Source: Aradus depressus (Eukaryota > Arthropoda > Insecta > Hemiptera > Aradidae). From it: a stretch of DNA of 64,000 nucleotides. Below, one piece after another: positions 45,560 to 56,324 of this stretch. The notes under the pieces are model-generated. The model did no database searches. It was given only the letters and a program-made list of their open reading frames with translations, and was not told the DNA's origin. Location: the NCBI GenBank assembly GCA_963662175.1, contig OY759216.1, positions 44,905,087-44,969,086 of the forward strand. The letters are read 5' to 3'. The position numbers were made by a program, and so were the translations under genes. Positions within the stretch are counted from its first letter, which is position 1; every line of letters begins with the position of its first letter.

Positions 45560-46115
45560 TTTAACTATGTTTGTTAGAAACTTTCAGTTTTTCTTGCCAA
45601 ATCGTTATCATCACAATCTCTTTTGCACAATCCTCCAAGAAGGCTGAGGCCTCGGGATCTGCTATAATTTTTTTTTTTTTTCTTCTCACGTCATTTTTTA
45701 TTGGAGTGCTGGTGATGACCAGATTCTCCCCTCACGCCTCTCGGTCCTCCTGACGCCCCACCTCCTGGTTTTCCTCCACTGCTGGTCAGTGGTTGGTTAG
45801 GCAGCATGGTGTGAGGGACATCGCTGTTTTCCCGCGGCCTCTCTGACTAATGGAGTAGTGGATGGCATTGTGCGGGAGCCCTGCAGGTGCTGTCCTCGTT
45901 GAGTTTCTTATATACTTCTATTTATTTGATCTCTTTTATTTTATGGTTTCTTTTTATTCATTTACCGATTAATTTCATACATATTTGATTTACTATTATT
46001 TTTTACATATTCATTTCTTTCTTGTTATTTGTTTTAAATATTTTGTATTACTTATTATTTTATCATTTTTCAGTTTTTATACATATTGTAGAACTAATAA
46101 ATAAAAAAATAGAAA
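45560..46115 (+). mobile_element. Possible LINE 3' end
   Basis: A GC-rich block (45715-45905) in AT-rich intron passes into a T-rich tail ending aataaataaaaaaatag. This resembles the 3' UTR layout of the Jockey-like copy at 61440-62148. No conserved protein string was recognised, so this is inferred from composition only. Confidence 0.3.
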
Positions 46116-46222
46116 ATAAATTGAAAAAGTTCTTATGAAAAATGATACTAATAAACAAACCGCAATTAATTTGACATTTATGTTTCTTCTGATCATTGTT
46201 TAATATTGGTTTTTCTTTGCAG

Positions 46223-46452
46223 ATCTTGATGTGCGAGATGGAGGGTGAGGAGGTGGCTAAGGGGAGGGTGGTAGTGAAGACGATGCGAGGGGACTGTGTT
46301 CGTGAGGTGAAGCTGCTGTCAAGTCTGAACGATCAGAACGTTGTGAGGACACTGGGGGTGTGCACGGCTGAACAACCCCCCTGGGCCGTCATCGAGTTCT
46401 CAGCCGAGCTTGGCGACCTCCGCCATCTTCTCCTCAACAACCACTCCATCAA
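46223..46452 (+). CDS. Ddr: Ddr exon (kinase N-lobe)
   Basis: Kinase strands beta2 to beta5 and helix C. ILMCEMEG follows the glycine loop. RVVVKTM carries the ATP-positioning Lys (codon 46277-46279), and VREVKLLSSL carries the helix-C Glu (46304-46306). NVVRTLGVCTAEQPPWAVIE covers beta4/beta5 and the gatekeeper area, then SAELGDLRHLL the hinge. Only nine residues separate Lys and Glu, against about seventeen in vertebrate DDRs, so the beta3-alphaC segment is shortened. The acceptor is tttgcag ending at 46222; the donor GTAACT at 46453 leaves phase 2. Confidence 0.92.
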
Positions 46453-46606
46453 GTAACTACTCCACTTTACTAATCACTCAGTGTTTTTCCTATACAGCAG
46501 ACTAACCTGGAATCGCCCAAAAAATTAATCAAACAACAGGAACTCAACAGACAATATTCATGAACGAAAATCAGGAATATCCATTAAGAACAAACTGACA
46601 ATTTAC

Positions 46607-46947
46607 TGAGGGCGCCGGTAGCTCAGTGGTATGCGTTCTTGCCTTCTGAGCTCAAGATCGTCGGTTCGTAACCCGACCGAGGCTCTTAATTTATTTTATC
46701 TGGGAGGTAAAATAAACTTAACCACGCCGTCCTTAGGATGGGACTTTAAGTGATGGTCCCGAGCCTGTACGATGTCAGGTACTCGTTAAAGACCCCTGCC
46801 CTAGGTGAATAAAAATTTAGGATAGGCAAAATTTAAGACTCCCACAGTAGAGTCGGACTCATTTTCACCAGGGTGACGAAAGAGCGCTCTGGTAGAAGGC
46901 GATAGGACCTCGTAGTAAAGTCCGGGTATGAGTCATAATACCTAACC
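46607..46947 (+). mobile_element. SINE-A, full length
   Basis: Complete head, body and cctaacc tail, flanked by tgacaatttac at 46596-46606 and 46948-46958 (11-bp duplication). It is inserted in a Ddr intron in sense orientation. Confidence 0.9.
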
Positions 46948-47559
46948 TGACAATTTACAGAAAAATCGCACGGCCTATATGAACAAACGGACTGCAACTA
47001 TGAGGCCCAGCCAAGAGATTTCAGTACAAGTATAATACAATCCTTCCAGTCTCTTTTATGCCCCAGGATCAACAAAGTCCTACACTTAAACATTTTTGAT
47101 ATCCAATACCTAATCCAAATCCGCTTTAAGAAATTCCATTTCAAACTGACTACCCTCGTAATCCTTTCGCTCAGCGCTTCTGTCAGTATCATCTCGACAT
47201 CCTCCACGCTCCCTAACTAGATGATGCCCTCGATAATGAGACTATCCAAGGGAGTGCCAGCCACTGGCTGACTTAATTTGGTGATTTCACTAGTGATCTA
47301 TCAAGGAACGAAGTTTGCGTTTTGTAATGCATCCTGTCCTATGGGGTTTATGGTCACTACAATTTTCAGCATTATTCTGAAAGAGTAGGTACTTGAATGA
47401 ACTAAGGTCAATAGTGTAGGTTTCAAAATATTGACTGAAATTTGAAAAATATAATACCTGTATGATGTATCTCTATGTTTATTATGCTTTGTAATTATGT
47501 TATTATTTGCAATATTCTGTGGTTGTATATTGTTTAAGTTGATTTTTTTTTTGTTTTAG

Positions 47560-47652
47560 GTACAGCTGTCTAATGTTCATGGCACTTCAAATAGCTTCTG
47601 GCATGAAGTACTTGGAATCTAAAAATTTGGTTCACAAAGACTTAGCAGCCAG
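47560..47652 (+). CDS. Ddr: Ddr exon (kinase catalytic loop)
   Basis: Helix E and the start of the catalytic loop: [17 protein letters not shown], then [11 protein letters not shown]. The HRD motif is HKD; the catalytic-base Asp (47639-47641) is retained. QIASGMKYL is a characteristic DDR/Trk-type helix-E string. The exon enters in phase 2 after a tttgttttag acceptor and leaves in phase 2 at a GTGAGT donor (47653); the Arg-Asn of AARN spans the next intron. Confidence 0.93.
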
Positions 47653-47684
47653 GTGAGTTCCAAAAGTTCATATTAATATTTTGA

Positions 47685-48225
47685 TTACTTCCCCAGCAAT
47701 ACGAAGTGTAGGAGAAGTTGTGCAATCGGTCAGAATAAATTATTCAATATTCTTCGATTCGTTGATTCCAAAAATGAAAAAAAATCAGATATTTGTGGGT
47801 CTGTGAGTACAATAACTAGAACCGTTAGAATGAATATATTGACACGAAATGTTACAATGTGTGTACCTAGAACCCCACAAGGACCACACATGTTGATTTC
47901 AGCTGAAAGAATGGGGGAATTACAGAGGGGCATACCACAAAATTATATCTAAAATCCAAAACCCCACAGGGATGACATCAATTTTCTGCCAAATTGTTCA
48001 AAAGAAATTGAGTGAGGAGGGGAGCCAACTCTAAAACCCTAGTAACAGTTCATGTGACGAATGTATATATACAGAATTTAATATGATGATTCAGAGGTCC
48101 TTGAGACAGACATCTATTGATTTTCTATTCAATCAGTAAACTGGTTTCGGAGGTAGAATGAAAACTTTGTTGATTAATTCGCACTGGGGAAGTACATTAC
48201 CGGGGATTAACCGACGACTTTTTTG
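47685..48225 (+). repeat. CTTCCCC element
   Basis: From acttccccagcaatacgaag to ctggggaagtacattaccgg plus gacgact and a T-run; begins 32 bases after the catalytic-loop exon of Ddr. Confidence 0.76.
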
Positions 48226-48243
48226 TTGGTTCTTCGTTTGTTT

Positions 48244-48350
48244 TTGTGACGTATCCCCGGGCTTTAACTACGAGGTCATATCGCCTACTACCAAAGAGCT
48301 TTTCGCCATTTTCGTGGACATGAGCCCAACTCTACTGTGGAAATCCTAAA
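48244..48350 (-). mobile_element. SINE-A fragment
   Basis: The tail-side segment ctttaactacgaggtcata through gagcccaactctactgtgg, inserted at the end of a CTTCCCC element. Confidence 0.6.
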
Positions 48351-48482
48351 CATTCGTTGACAATGGGTCCTATATTTTCATTTCTAATATTGGATATTTA
48401 CAATGGAGATCACAATGAGAGGAAAAAAGTTGCTGAATTACCGTTAATGTACTTCTCCAATCGATCCTTTAAAATTATAGTA

Positions 48483-49260
48483 CAGTAGAGCGTCGATTAT
48501 CCGAACGTCAGTTATCTGAACGTACAATTATCCGAACTGGCTTCATGGAAACAAAAATCACATTAGTTTTTCCATGAACTTCCATGAAGGAAGCCTAATT
48601 AATTCTTAGAAAGAGCTTTGTTAGCTGTAAAAGAGATATCAGTTTTTTGATGAATTCAGTTTGACGGGGCAGATAGTCAATATTTGTTTACTAAGAACTA
48701 ACATGTATGTCTATGTAATTTGTTCATTGAATTTTTCCACTGAATCCCTTTCCATTCGTATACCAGTCAATGCTCTCAGTTTCAAATCATTCATTGTGAG
48801 GTATACATTGAATTAGTTAGTGGTCACATGTTTTAAGTAAAACTTACAACATGTCGACAAAAAGGAAACGAGTAGTGCTTTCATTAAAACATAAAATGGA
48901 AATTATTATGCGGCTGAAGAAAGGTGAAACGGGTCAGGCATTAGCTATCAAGTTCGGTGTTGTTAAATCAACGATAATGGGAATAAAAAATAATTCTGAT
49001 TCAATCACTAGGTATGCACTTAATTTTGAAAGTGAGCAGAGCAGTTCATATCGTAAAACTATGAAAAAACCGAAATCCAAATTGTTGGACGATGCTGCAT
49101 CATTTGGTTTTTGCAAAAACGGGCTTCTGGGCAGCCCATTTTGTGTGAAAAAGCAGTGAAACTAAACATGAAGCTTGGTGGTGACTTCATTCATCGCAAG
49201 TTCTGGGTGGCTCAATATTTTTGATTATCCGAATTTTCGATTATCCGAACCATCCGGTTT
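48483..49260 (+). mobile_element. Tigger/pogo-type element remnant
   Basis: Begins after a TA with CAGTAGAGCGTCGATTATCC, typical of Tigger/pogo inverted ends. Further attatccgaac repeats occur near both sides (48532-48537, 49222-49250). The 3' end is truncated: the sequence passes directly into the end of a CTTCCCC element at about 49261. That element flanks it on both sides (48432-48480 and 49261-49330, - orientation), so the Tigger copy inserted there and then lost an end. Confidence 0.82.
48851..49193 (+). pseudogene. Tigger/CENP-B-like transposase N-terminal remnant
   Basis: The ATG at 48851 opens MSTKRKRVVLSLKHKMEIIM, then KKGETGQALAIKFGVVKSTI, the Psq/CENP-B N-terminal helix-turn-helix. 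The next helix-turn-helix (Tc5/CENP-B type) begins at KSKLLDDA. Its remainder is in the +1 frame, where LCEKAVKLNMKLGGDF is readable, so there is a frameshift near 49100. The DDE catalytic domain is absent. Confidence 0.82.
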
Positions 49261-49588
49261 GAAAACTCCGTATACATTTCTTGACTGATTATATAACTTC
49301 CCCTATACTTGGTGTAGCTGGGGAAGTAAAAACAATAAAAAAATAGAAATAGGAGAAATGGTTGTAAATATTATCATTTCTCCTTTTTTTAATGTTTAGT
49401 GAAAAATGTTCTTCGTTCAATCTCAAGTATGAACTATAGTCTTAAACATGCGCAGAGCACTTACTCACTATCTGGTGTTCGTTATTCGTCTGTTGCTTCA
49501 GTAGTAGTAAAATCGAGTGTTAAAATATACTAATATATCATTTGTATTAATTTGAAATATTTATATGTTGCTTGTACATCTATTTCAG

Positions 49589-49730
49589 AAATTGTTTAGT
49601 AGCCCGGGGTTACACAATTAAGATCTCCGATACAGCCATATGCAATCAAGAGTACGTAGATGACTACAGTGTGATCGGCGGCCGGCCACCAGCTCCCATA
49701 AGGTGGATGTCCTGGGAGAGCATCCTTCTG
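49589..49730 (+). CDS. Ddr: Ddr exon (kinase activation loop)
   Basis: Completes RNCLV, then [19 protein letters not shown] and [13 protein letters not shown]. The substrate-recognition string [12 protein letters not shown] is virtually diagnostic of DDRs. The magnesium-binding DFG is DTA (49629-49637), keeping Asp but losing Phe and Gly. The DDR activation-loop pattern YxxxYY reads Y-V-D-D-Y-S, so the last Tyr is Ser. The acceptor is tatttcag ending at 49588 and the donor is GTACTT at 49731 (phase 0). Confidence 0.92.
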
Positions 49731-49847
49731 GTACTTATACACTTTGCGATCTATGTCTATAATGTGGAAATCTAATAAATATAAATAATAACAAGGAACT
49801 TGGTTGATTTGTATATTGTATAATTACCAAAAAATTATATACTTATA

Positions 49848-49881
49848 GTGTACTGGTTTCCGCTTACGCCATCGTCAGCAC
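49848..49881 (-). ncRNA. Hammerhead ribozyme-like motif
   Basis: On the - strand: helix I GTG/CAC; core CTGACGA plus extra T; a GC-stem with GTAA loop and one mismatch next to the core; GAAAC, CA loop, GTA, with A as cleavage-site nucleotide (allowed: U-H). A related copy with a mutated core (CAGTCGA-T) is at 45241-45274 on the same strand. Confidence 0.45.
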
Positions 49882-50668
49882 AAAGTTGAAACTAAGACAA
49901 AAAAAGAAAGAGAATATTTATGAACTTTGTGCTGACTATGTACACTATATGTATATAATTTTGTGGAATTGGACAATATAGTTAAAGAAGTTCTTTCTTT
50001 GTATTCATATACATATATTTATTTAAAAAATTAAATAAAAAAATGTATATAAATATATTTATTCAAAAAATAGTACCTATACAATGTATAGTATACACCT
50101 CCTAAAAAGAACATATTCTTTGGGGAAAATTGAAGTGCTTTGTGGCTTTATAAATTTTTTTTTATTTTTTTTTATTATCAAAGGATTATTATTATAATTA
50201 TTAGAAATGAGACGAGTAAAGCTTTTCTCGAATTCGAATATTTACCATATCTCGAATATTGGAATACATTGAGTACTTGGAATAATAGAATGTTAAATAC
50301 ATTAATAACATAAAATAAAAAATATAATCTGTATGTATATACGGCGCGCGATATTCATTGTATTCGTATTTCTTCAATTGTCATTATATTACAGGTCTCG
50401 ACTTAACATTAAATTATTCCAGAAATTCGCAGATAGTATTCTTCTCCAATCTCTGATATTTTCTGAGCATTTAATAATTTTATGTAATCAGTATTTTTAA
50501 ATTTTCTATAAATCTCAATATTCTAGGTAATCGAATTTCTTATATTGACATAATACTTGAGATCTCGAATATTTTCTACTGTTCTTAGATATAAGTAATA
50601 GAACATACAGTTCTCAATATTTCGGGAGTTAATGTATAGTAGGTACAATATTTTCCAAGAAATGAGTT

Positions 50669-50671
50669 TTT

Positions 50672-50702
<31 letters not shown>

Positions 50703-51023
50703 GACAACAGCTCAATTACAAGCTATACTGTCATGTGAAAACAACAAGGAATCAACAGTAAAAATCATAAGTACAGTAATGAATTGTAAAGAATAAATAA
50801 ATAAATAAATAAAAAATAAATAAATTAAATTACTATTTCAATGTGCTGAAGAAAGTCTATTAGTTTTTTATATTTGTCTTTGACGGGGTTCTTCAGCCAA
50901 ACCTGCAGGGTGTCCGTCCGGTTGAGATCTGGATACTTTCGTCTCGTCTCCTCTTACTTCAGACACCTCATTATCACATGGTCCATATCCTCTGTGCTGC
51001 CGCACCGGTAAATGAGCTTCTGA
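50669..51023 (-). mobile_element. 5'-truncated LINE 3' end with poly(A)
   Basis: The T-run at 50669-50690 is a poly(A) tail on the - strand. Upstream on that strand the translation includes KLIYRCGSTEDMDHVIMRCL, then LNRTDTLQVWLKNPVKDKYK, the terminal Cys/His knuckle and tail of a LINE ORF2. A stop interrupts it. It lies in a Ddr intron, antisense to the gene. Confidence 0.72.
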
Positions 51024-51414
51024 AGGGAAAACAAATAAGATCGCATAAAAAAATACGTTTGAGTTTTTTTACGATCCTTCTGCATATTCTCCGATCTAGA
51101 GATGGAATACATAATACAGTACTTCAACATCTTTCTTTGAAATATGAAATTTTTTGCAATACTGTAGTTTTTGCTCTTTGGCTAGTTTTGGTCAGCCTAT
51201 GGGTATCCCACATAACTATTTGTTAACTACAACAAATCTCCATGTTAAACTAATAGTTTTATGTTGCAAGAATTATTTATATATTCTATCAGTTTCTGCT
51301 TCAAATGAATCCTCAATTGACTGGCAGTTAACTCATGTAATTTTTCATGCTTTCTTTTTGTTAATATGTACCTAAAAGTAATGACTTTTTCTTTGTTGTT
51401 TTATGAAATTTCAG

Positions 51415-51564
51415 GATCGACATACATGTTCAGGGAGTGCCTGGTCATTTTCAGTCACTTTATGGGAGATCATGAGTCGATGTTCGGAAAGGCCTTTTGA
51501 AAATTTATCCAATGATGAAGTGGTACAAAATGCTGAACAGATGTACTATGGAGGGGAATTGCCT
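51415..51564 (+). CDS. Ddr: Ddr exon (kinase helix F)
   Basis: Reads DRHTCSGSAWSFSVTLWEIM, then ERPFENLSNDEVVQNAEQMY. WSFSVTLWE and NDEVVQNAEQ align without gaps to DDR WAFGVTLWE and DEQVIENTGE. The helix-F DVW motif, whose Asp normally supports the HRD backbone, reads SAW (Ser at 51436-51438). The acceptor is aatttcag ending at 51414; the donor is GTAAGT at 51565. The exon is exactly 50 codons, phase 0 at both ends. Confidence 0.92.
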
Positions 51565-51624
51565 GTAAGTGTTTTCATTATTTATTTATTGTCCAGTAAG
51601 GCTTTAATTAAGGTTAGATCTTGT

Positions 51625-51760
51625 AGTTGAAATACAAAGGGTTATAGTATCGATACATCTAAAAGTTTGTATTTTAAATCGATATTCAAAATCTCTTATG
51701 GACGTCACCTATCAATTTCCAGCCGAAGCAGTCAAAGGGAAGAAGAGAAGGGGGTCGGAA
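51625..51760 (+). repeat. CTTCCCC element, internal fragment
   Basis: Diverged internal blocks (tagtatcgatacatc, cacctatcaatttccagcc) without either end. Confidence 0.45.
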
Positions 51761-51855
51761 ACAGAGAATAGACGAAGAAGGCAGGCGAAAAAACCTAGCA
51801 CGTACATTAATAATCAGCTGCATAAATAAAATAATAGTTTTAAATTTGTCTTTAT

Positions 51856-52068
51856 TAGTTATTGTGGCCCTTTCGTCGCTTCGATGGACATTTATCTTGA
51901 GTAGGTGTGTTTAATGCGTATCTGATATCTTACAGGCTCGGGACCATCGTTTAACGTCCCCGTATTAAGGCTTGTTCACAGATAAAAAACTTAAGGGTCT
52001 CGGCCGGGTGTCGAACCCGTGATTTTGAGCTCAGTCGACAGTCATGCTACATCGGAGCTATCGGCGCC
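51856..52068 (-). mobile_element. SINE-A, deleted copy
   Basis: Has caggctcgggaccatcg and a B box ggtgtcgaacccg, and ends gagctatcggcgcc. Confidence 0.68.
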
Positions 52069-52392
52069 ATCGTCCTTATTAGTCAAGACTCATGAAATAA
52101 AATGTATTCTACGGATTCAGGGATCCGTAACGACGGGAGCGAGGCCACTGATCTACGAATCCCCTAGTTATACCACAATGATAGATTATCATTATTAGTT
52201 GGGTTTAATTGATTATTGTGGATGAACTGTATCATCACTATTAATTAATAAAAATATATACCTAAAATATTGTAAAACAGTGCATTCAATCATATGTTGT
52301 TTTCCCTTAATCCGTTTAACCAATCAGGCTAAAGACTCCCTTCATAGTAGCCTCAAATTATTTTTTTTTTAAATTATATTTTTCTGTTTCAG

Positions 52393-52566
52393 ATCCTTTT
52401 ACCGATACCATCCAACTGTTCGAGCGATTTGTACGAACTGATGATTAAGTGTTGGAAACGTGATCAGAGCATCAGGCCTACATTTAGAGAAATATATATG
52501 TTTCTGAAAAAGAAACATGTGGGTGACACGCTAACTTCTCAAACGACTACATCAATAGATGTTTAA
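52393..52566 (+). CDS. Ddr: Ddr terminal coding exon (kinase C-lobe and C-terminus)
   Basis: ILLPIPSNCSSDLYELMIKC, then WKRDQSIRPTFREIYMFLKK form helices G-I of the kinase; CW-x6-RPTF is the conserved C-lobe signature with its structural Arg. The protein ends TTTSIDV with a TAA at 52564-52566, only a short tail beyond the kinase domain, as is usual for DDRs. The acceptor is ctgtttcag ending at 52392. A candidate AATAAA lies at 52827-52832. Confidence 0.92.
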   Translation: MLLPIPSNCSSDLYELMIKCWKRDQSIRPTFREIYMFLKKKHVGDTLTSQTTTSIDV

Positions 52567-52850
52567 GCTAAGTATTTTATGTAAAAAGTTTTGCAAAATA
52601 TGTAGTTTTGTATGGAATGGAATATTAGAGCACATCAACCAGTATTATATGAATTTCTAAAAAAACAACAAAAAAAAACAATATATTGTAGATATTTTGT
52701 ATATTATACACATGATAAGGTATAGCTTTTATGTAAAAATAATATTTATAAATTAATATGTTTAACTATCTATAGTTTTCTTGCTTTTTTAGTACGTCGA
52801 AGGTGGTTGTACCCAAAAAAGCGTTAAATAAAGGAAAGCACTGCCTTATT
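52567..52850 (+). other. Probable Ddr 3' UTR
   Basis: AT-rich sequence after the Ddr stop codon. A consensus AATAAA at 52827-52832 gives a UTR of roughly 260-280 bases if used. No other feature is visible here. The 3' end is inferred, and longer forms cannot be excluded. Confidence 0.45.
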
Positions 52851-53849
52851 TGTAAATCAGTGATGGCTTTAGTAGATGTGTTTTTGCTTAGCTGACAATA
52901 TTGTTTTTTATTGAATCCAAAGTTATTTTTCTGTTAATTAAAAATGTTTTGTATTATTTGTCAAAGATGGCTCATATGCTTGAATGTCCATGGTTGAACT
53001 GGGTAAATCTGTATAAACTAGAAAATCCTAATTTTCCTTTGAAAATTAATATTGTATTATTTTGTCCCAACGCATAAGAATAAAGTACTAATGTCATTTC
53101 AGTACGATAGCTATTCATAAAAGCGAGCGTAGAAGAAAGCAGTATGATTTTAAAAATTGAATTGCTATGTAAAGTCATATTATTGTTTTAAAATAGAAAT
53201 GCGATTTGAAGAAAAACAATTACTCAATAATTTAAAAAATAAAGAAAGTTTACAGAAATGTAGAAGGTCCTTTCTCCGTCATATTTAGTCTAACAATTTT
53301 CAAAATTGTACATTTTAAAGTAACATTTTTCGACGAAACTTGCAGAATTTAACTAGTCTAGCTTTCATATTGTCGGCAACATATAGCACCATAATTTCAG
53401 ATATTTTGAGCATTCTATAAGGTAAGTGATAGTTGTTAGGAGACAGTTTAGTGAGTTTGTAGTCCAGCAGCTAGCAACTACGTTATAGTACAGATAGCCA
53501 AAAAATAGTCTTGGAATTAAAATTTGAGGAAATATGAAATTGAAATATAAAATTCGCATGTTTATCATGGTGCCGACGATAGAATCTGCTCAAATTGTTC
53601 CATGCCCTGAATAAGAGCTGAAATGCTTTTCTGGGAACTTCGCGCTTAGTGATCAAATATTTTACCTGGCCTGGGGGGGGATCTCTTCAATGTCTTACAC
53701 ATTTTTTCAAATAATCTGCAGTTTATTTTATGTTCTGCCATTTATTTTTCATCTTATACTCCTTATATTATCATTTCATTAAGGATTTACAAAATATGTA
53801 TTAATTTATTATTATTTATTATGAGATTTTGATAGTGTAATTATATATT

Positions 53850-54745
53850 TGGCAGCTATATTATGTTCTTTCATTTATTTTAGAGTTCAATACATACTAG
53901 ACCCCAGACATTTCGGGAAATACTCCCACCATCATTTTCTCATTTACTGGTAGTTTCTGTATTTGTATATATATATTTTACATATATATGTTGTTGGACC
54001 ATTTTATTATTGACAGCGACTTCTTTTAATAATAATGATAATATATTTATTTTCGTTAAACCATAAGATGATAATAGGGTACCTCATATAGAGTATACAT
54101 TAAGATAGGTAGCTTATAAATTAGGTACAAACAGCTATATTAACTCTTGAGGTCGGACACACATGTGATTAGTAATAACAATACTAGTAAAAAATATAAT
54201 ACAATGAAATACAAAAATAATAATACTAATAAAAGCAGTAGATAAATTAATATAAATTAAATATTTTTTATAATTCTCTCAGAAGTATCTATATTTCGGG
54301 ACGTTTTTACGTCCCTTAATTCACAACGTGCGAAATATAGAAAATAAAGACCAGAAACAAAAATATCAATAAAAATAAATAAATATTATTAATAAATCAA
54401 TAAAACATCCAAAGGAAATAAATTAAATGAGTATAAAAATAATTGAAAGTTAGTTTTCAAATACATTTTATAAGTTGACATATTCGATAACAATTCTGTT
54501 TAAGACTTAATTTGTTTTTCAATTATCTTAATTGTTACCAAATACGTGGGCACATAAAAAAATTCTCGGACTATAATAAAATAGACTAACAACATAAATA
54601 TAAAAGAAAAAATAAAGATTCAAGTACAGAAACTGCAAATTAATGAAATTCCGTTGATGGGAGTACTTCCCGAAACGTCGTGAGTTTTGAATAATATAGT
54701 TATAATATACCTAATATAGTTGCCAAATATATTATTATATAATAT
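53850..54745. mobile_element. Foldback element split by repeat C
   Basis: Arms 53850-53970 and about 54618-54745 are inverted copies (atttggcagctatatta against taatatagttgccaaatat; cagaaactgcaaattaatga). Repeat C (54035-54365) sits between them. Hammerhead-like remnants: 54653-54682 (+; GTTGAT, GGGAgtacTTCCC, GAAAC, GTC) and 53903-53935 (-). Confidence 0.72.
54035..54365. repeat. Repeat C, copy 3
   Basis: Has cataagatgataatagggta, attagtaataacaatacta and a ggacgtttttacgtccc end. It lies between the two arms of the foldback at about 53850-54745. Confidence 0.65.
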
Positions 54746-54749
54746 GTTT

Positions 54750-56282
54750 TATAATTGAGTATATATTGTATATATATATATATGTATATAAATATTTAAT
54801 TTGAAAATGTAGTTTAAGTCAAATGGTTGTCTTTTATTTTAAACTTTCTTTCCCCTTGAAAGTTAACGGATTGTGATAATGACTTAAGTTCGAAGACTGT
54901 TCATCACATCTACTGATATGGCTATTTCTAATTCAGCTTTCTTTTTTTTTTCACTTATATATATATATTCACACATATATATTTTTCTTAGATATAGTTA
55001 TTAAACAATGTATTCTAAAATTTAATCTCGCTGTGTGTATGGGATTTATATAAGAATGTATGTTTTTATAGATTGTTATTCCATGCCTACATACGTATAT
55101 ATTAAAATGTTAAATATAAATTTATTTATAAGTAAAATTAATAATAAATTTGTACAATAATGTATTATAGATTTACAATTTACTATCTGTTCAAAAACAG
55201 GATAAATCTACTTGAAAAGCGATTTTGTTATGTATTCAATAGTATCTACAAATGTATTCTCTCCCAACTTAGAATACTCTACTATAAAAGATATTTATTG
55301 TCCTACAAATAATTGCCATTTTTCAAAAAAATAACTTGAAACACCAAATATGGAATGATACAGAGCTTTTATATAAATCCAACATTTTTAATATACAACA
55401 TATTTTTCTTTTTTTTTTTTAAATTTCTTTTGCTCTTAAATAATTGTACATCTTCACTGAATAGGTCTTTCATTGTAAATAACCATTAATTGATTCATAT
55501 AATTATTGCTAATTATACTGTTCATATGCAAAAGCAAGGAAATTATCATAAATTGTTAATATTTTATCATTTTTTATGTTACTAACGTGCTCTTCACTAC
55601 ATATATATATTACTACATATATTTGTCTGTTTAAAATGGAACATTTTTACCTGTGATTTCAAGTACGAGTAGGGGATACCTATTTATTCATTTTAAAGTT
55701 TGTTCTCTCATCCGTTTCACTATATATTTTTATGGATTTTTTAAAATGTTTTTATTCTAAATATCAGACTTGAGCTACCTGCCTAGCGATGATAGCAATT
55801 CGTAGGTAAATAGTATTTTCAGGCTGATAACAGTTTTTAACTTTTAAAGTCATTTGCTTAGGCAGTCAGTATATGGATAATCAAAATAATCCATTTTATA
55901 AACGTTTATTAAAATCTCATTTTAGTAACAGTAAGTCATCTGATTACTATAAAAATTAGTAAGTTATGTTTGGACAATATTATAATAAACCAGTACGGCT
56001 GTCTAGTAAGGACTGACTAGAGAGTCAGATTTCATAATGTTGAGGCATACGTTACTAATTTTAAATAGTAACTTATTATAACAAAACATCTATTATTAAA
56101 CAAACTGCAAAGCTGCGCCGAAAGGTGACTTCAAGAGCGCTTGCGTCAACTAGTGAATAATTTTAATTTCTATTTACGCAACGAATAGTTATGCAAATGA
56201 TTTTATAACGTTGAAAAATAAGATTAATAACTACTCTGGCAAATATTATTTGCCTGCCTAGGCTGAAAAAAAAACTTTACCT

Positions 56283-56286
<4 letters not shown>
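54750..56286. other. AT-rich intergenic stretch
   Basis: Downstream of Ddr, with no coding or RNA feature recognised. GC content is very low. Confidence 0.45.

Positions 56287-56323
<37 letters not shown>
56287..56323. repeat. (TA)n microsatellite
   Basis: About 18 TA units directly next to a SINE-A tail. Confidence 0.95.

Positions 56324-56324
<1 letters not shown>

Larger units (their letters stand above)
48432..49330 (-). repeat. CTTCCCC element hosting the Tigger remnant
   Basis: The left part has the inverted 3' end (ttgctgaattaccgttaatg), the right part the inverted 5' end (acttcccctatacttggtgt agctggggaagt). Most of the interior is missing. Confidence 0.7.
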
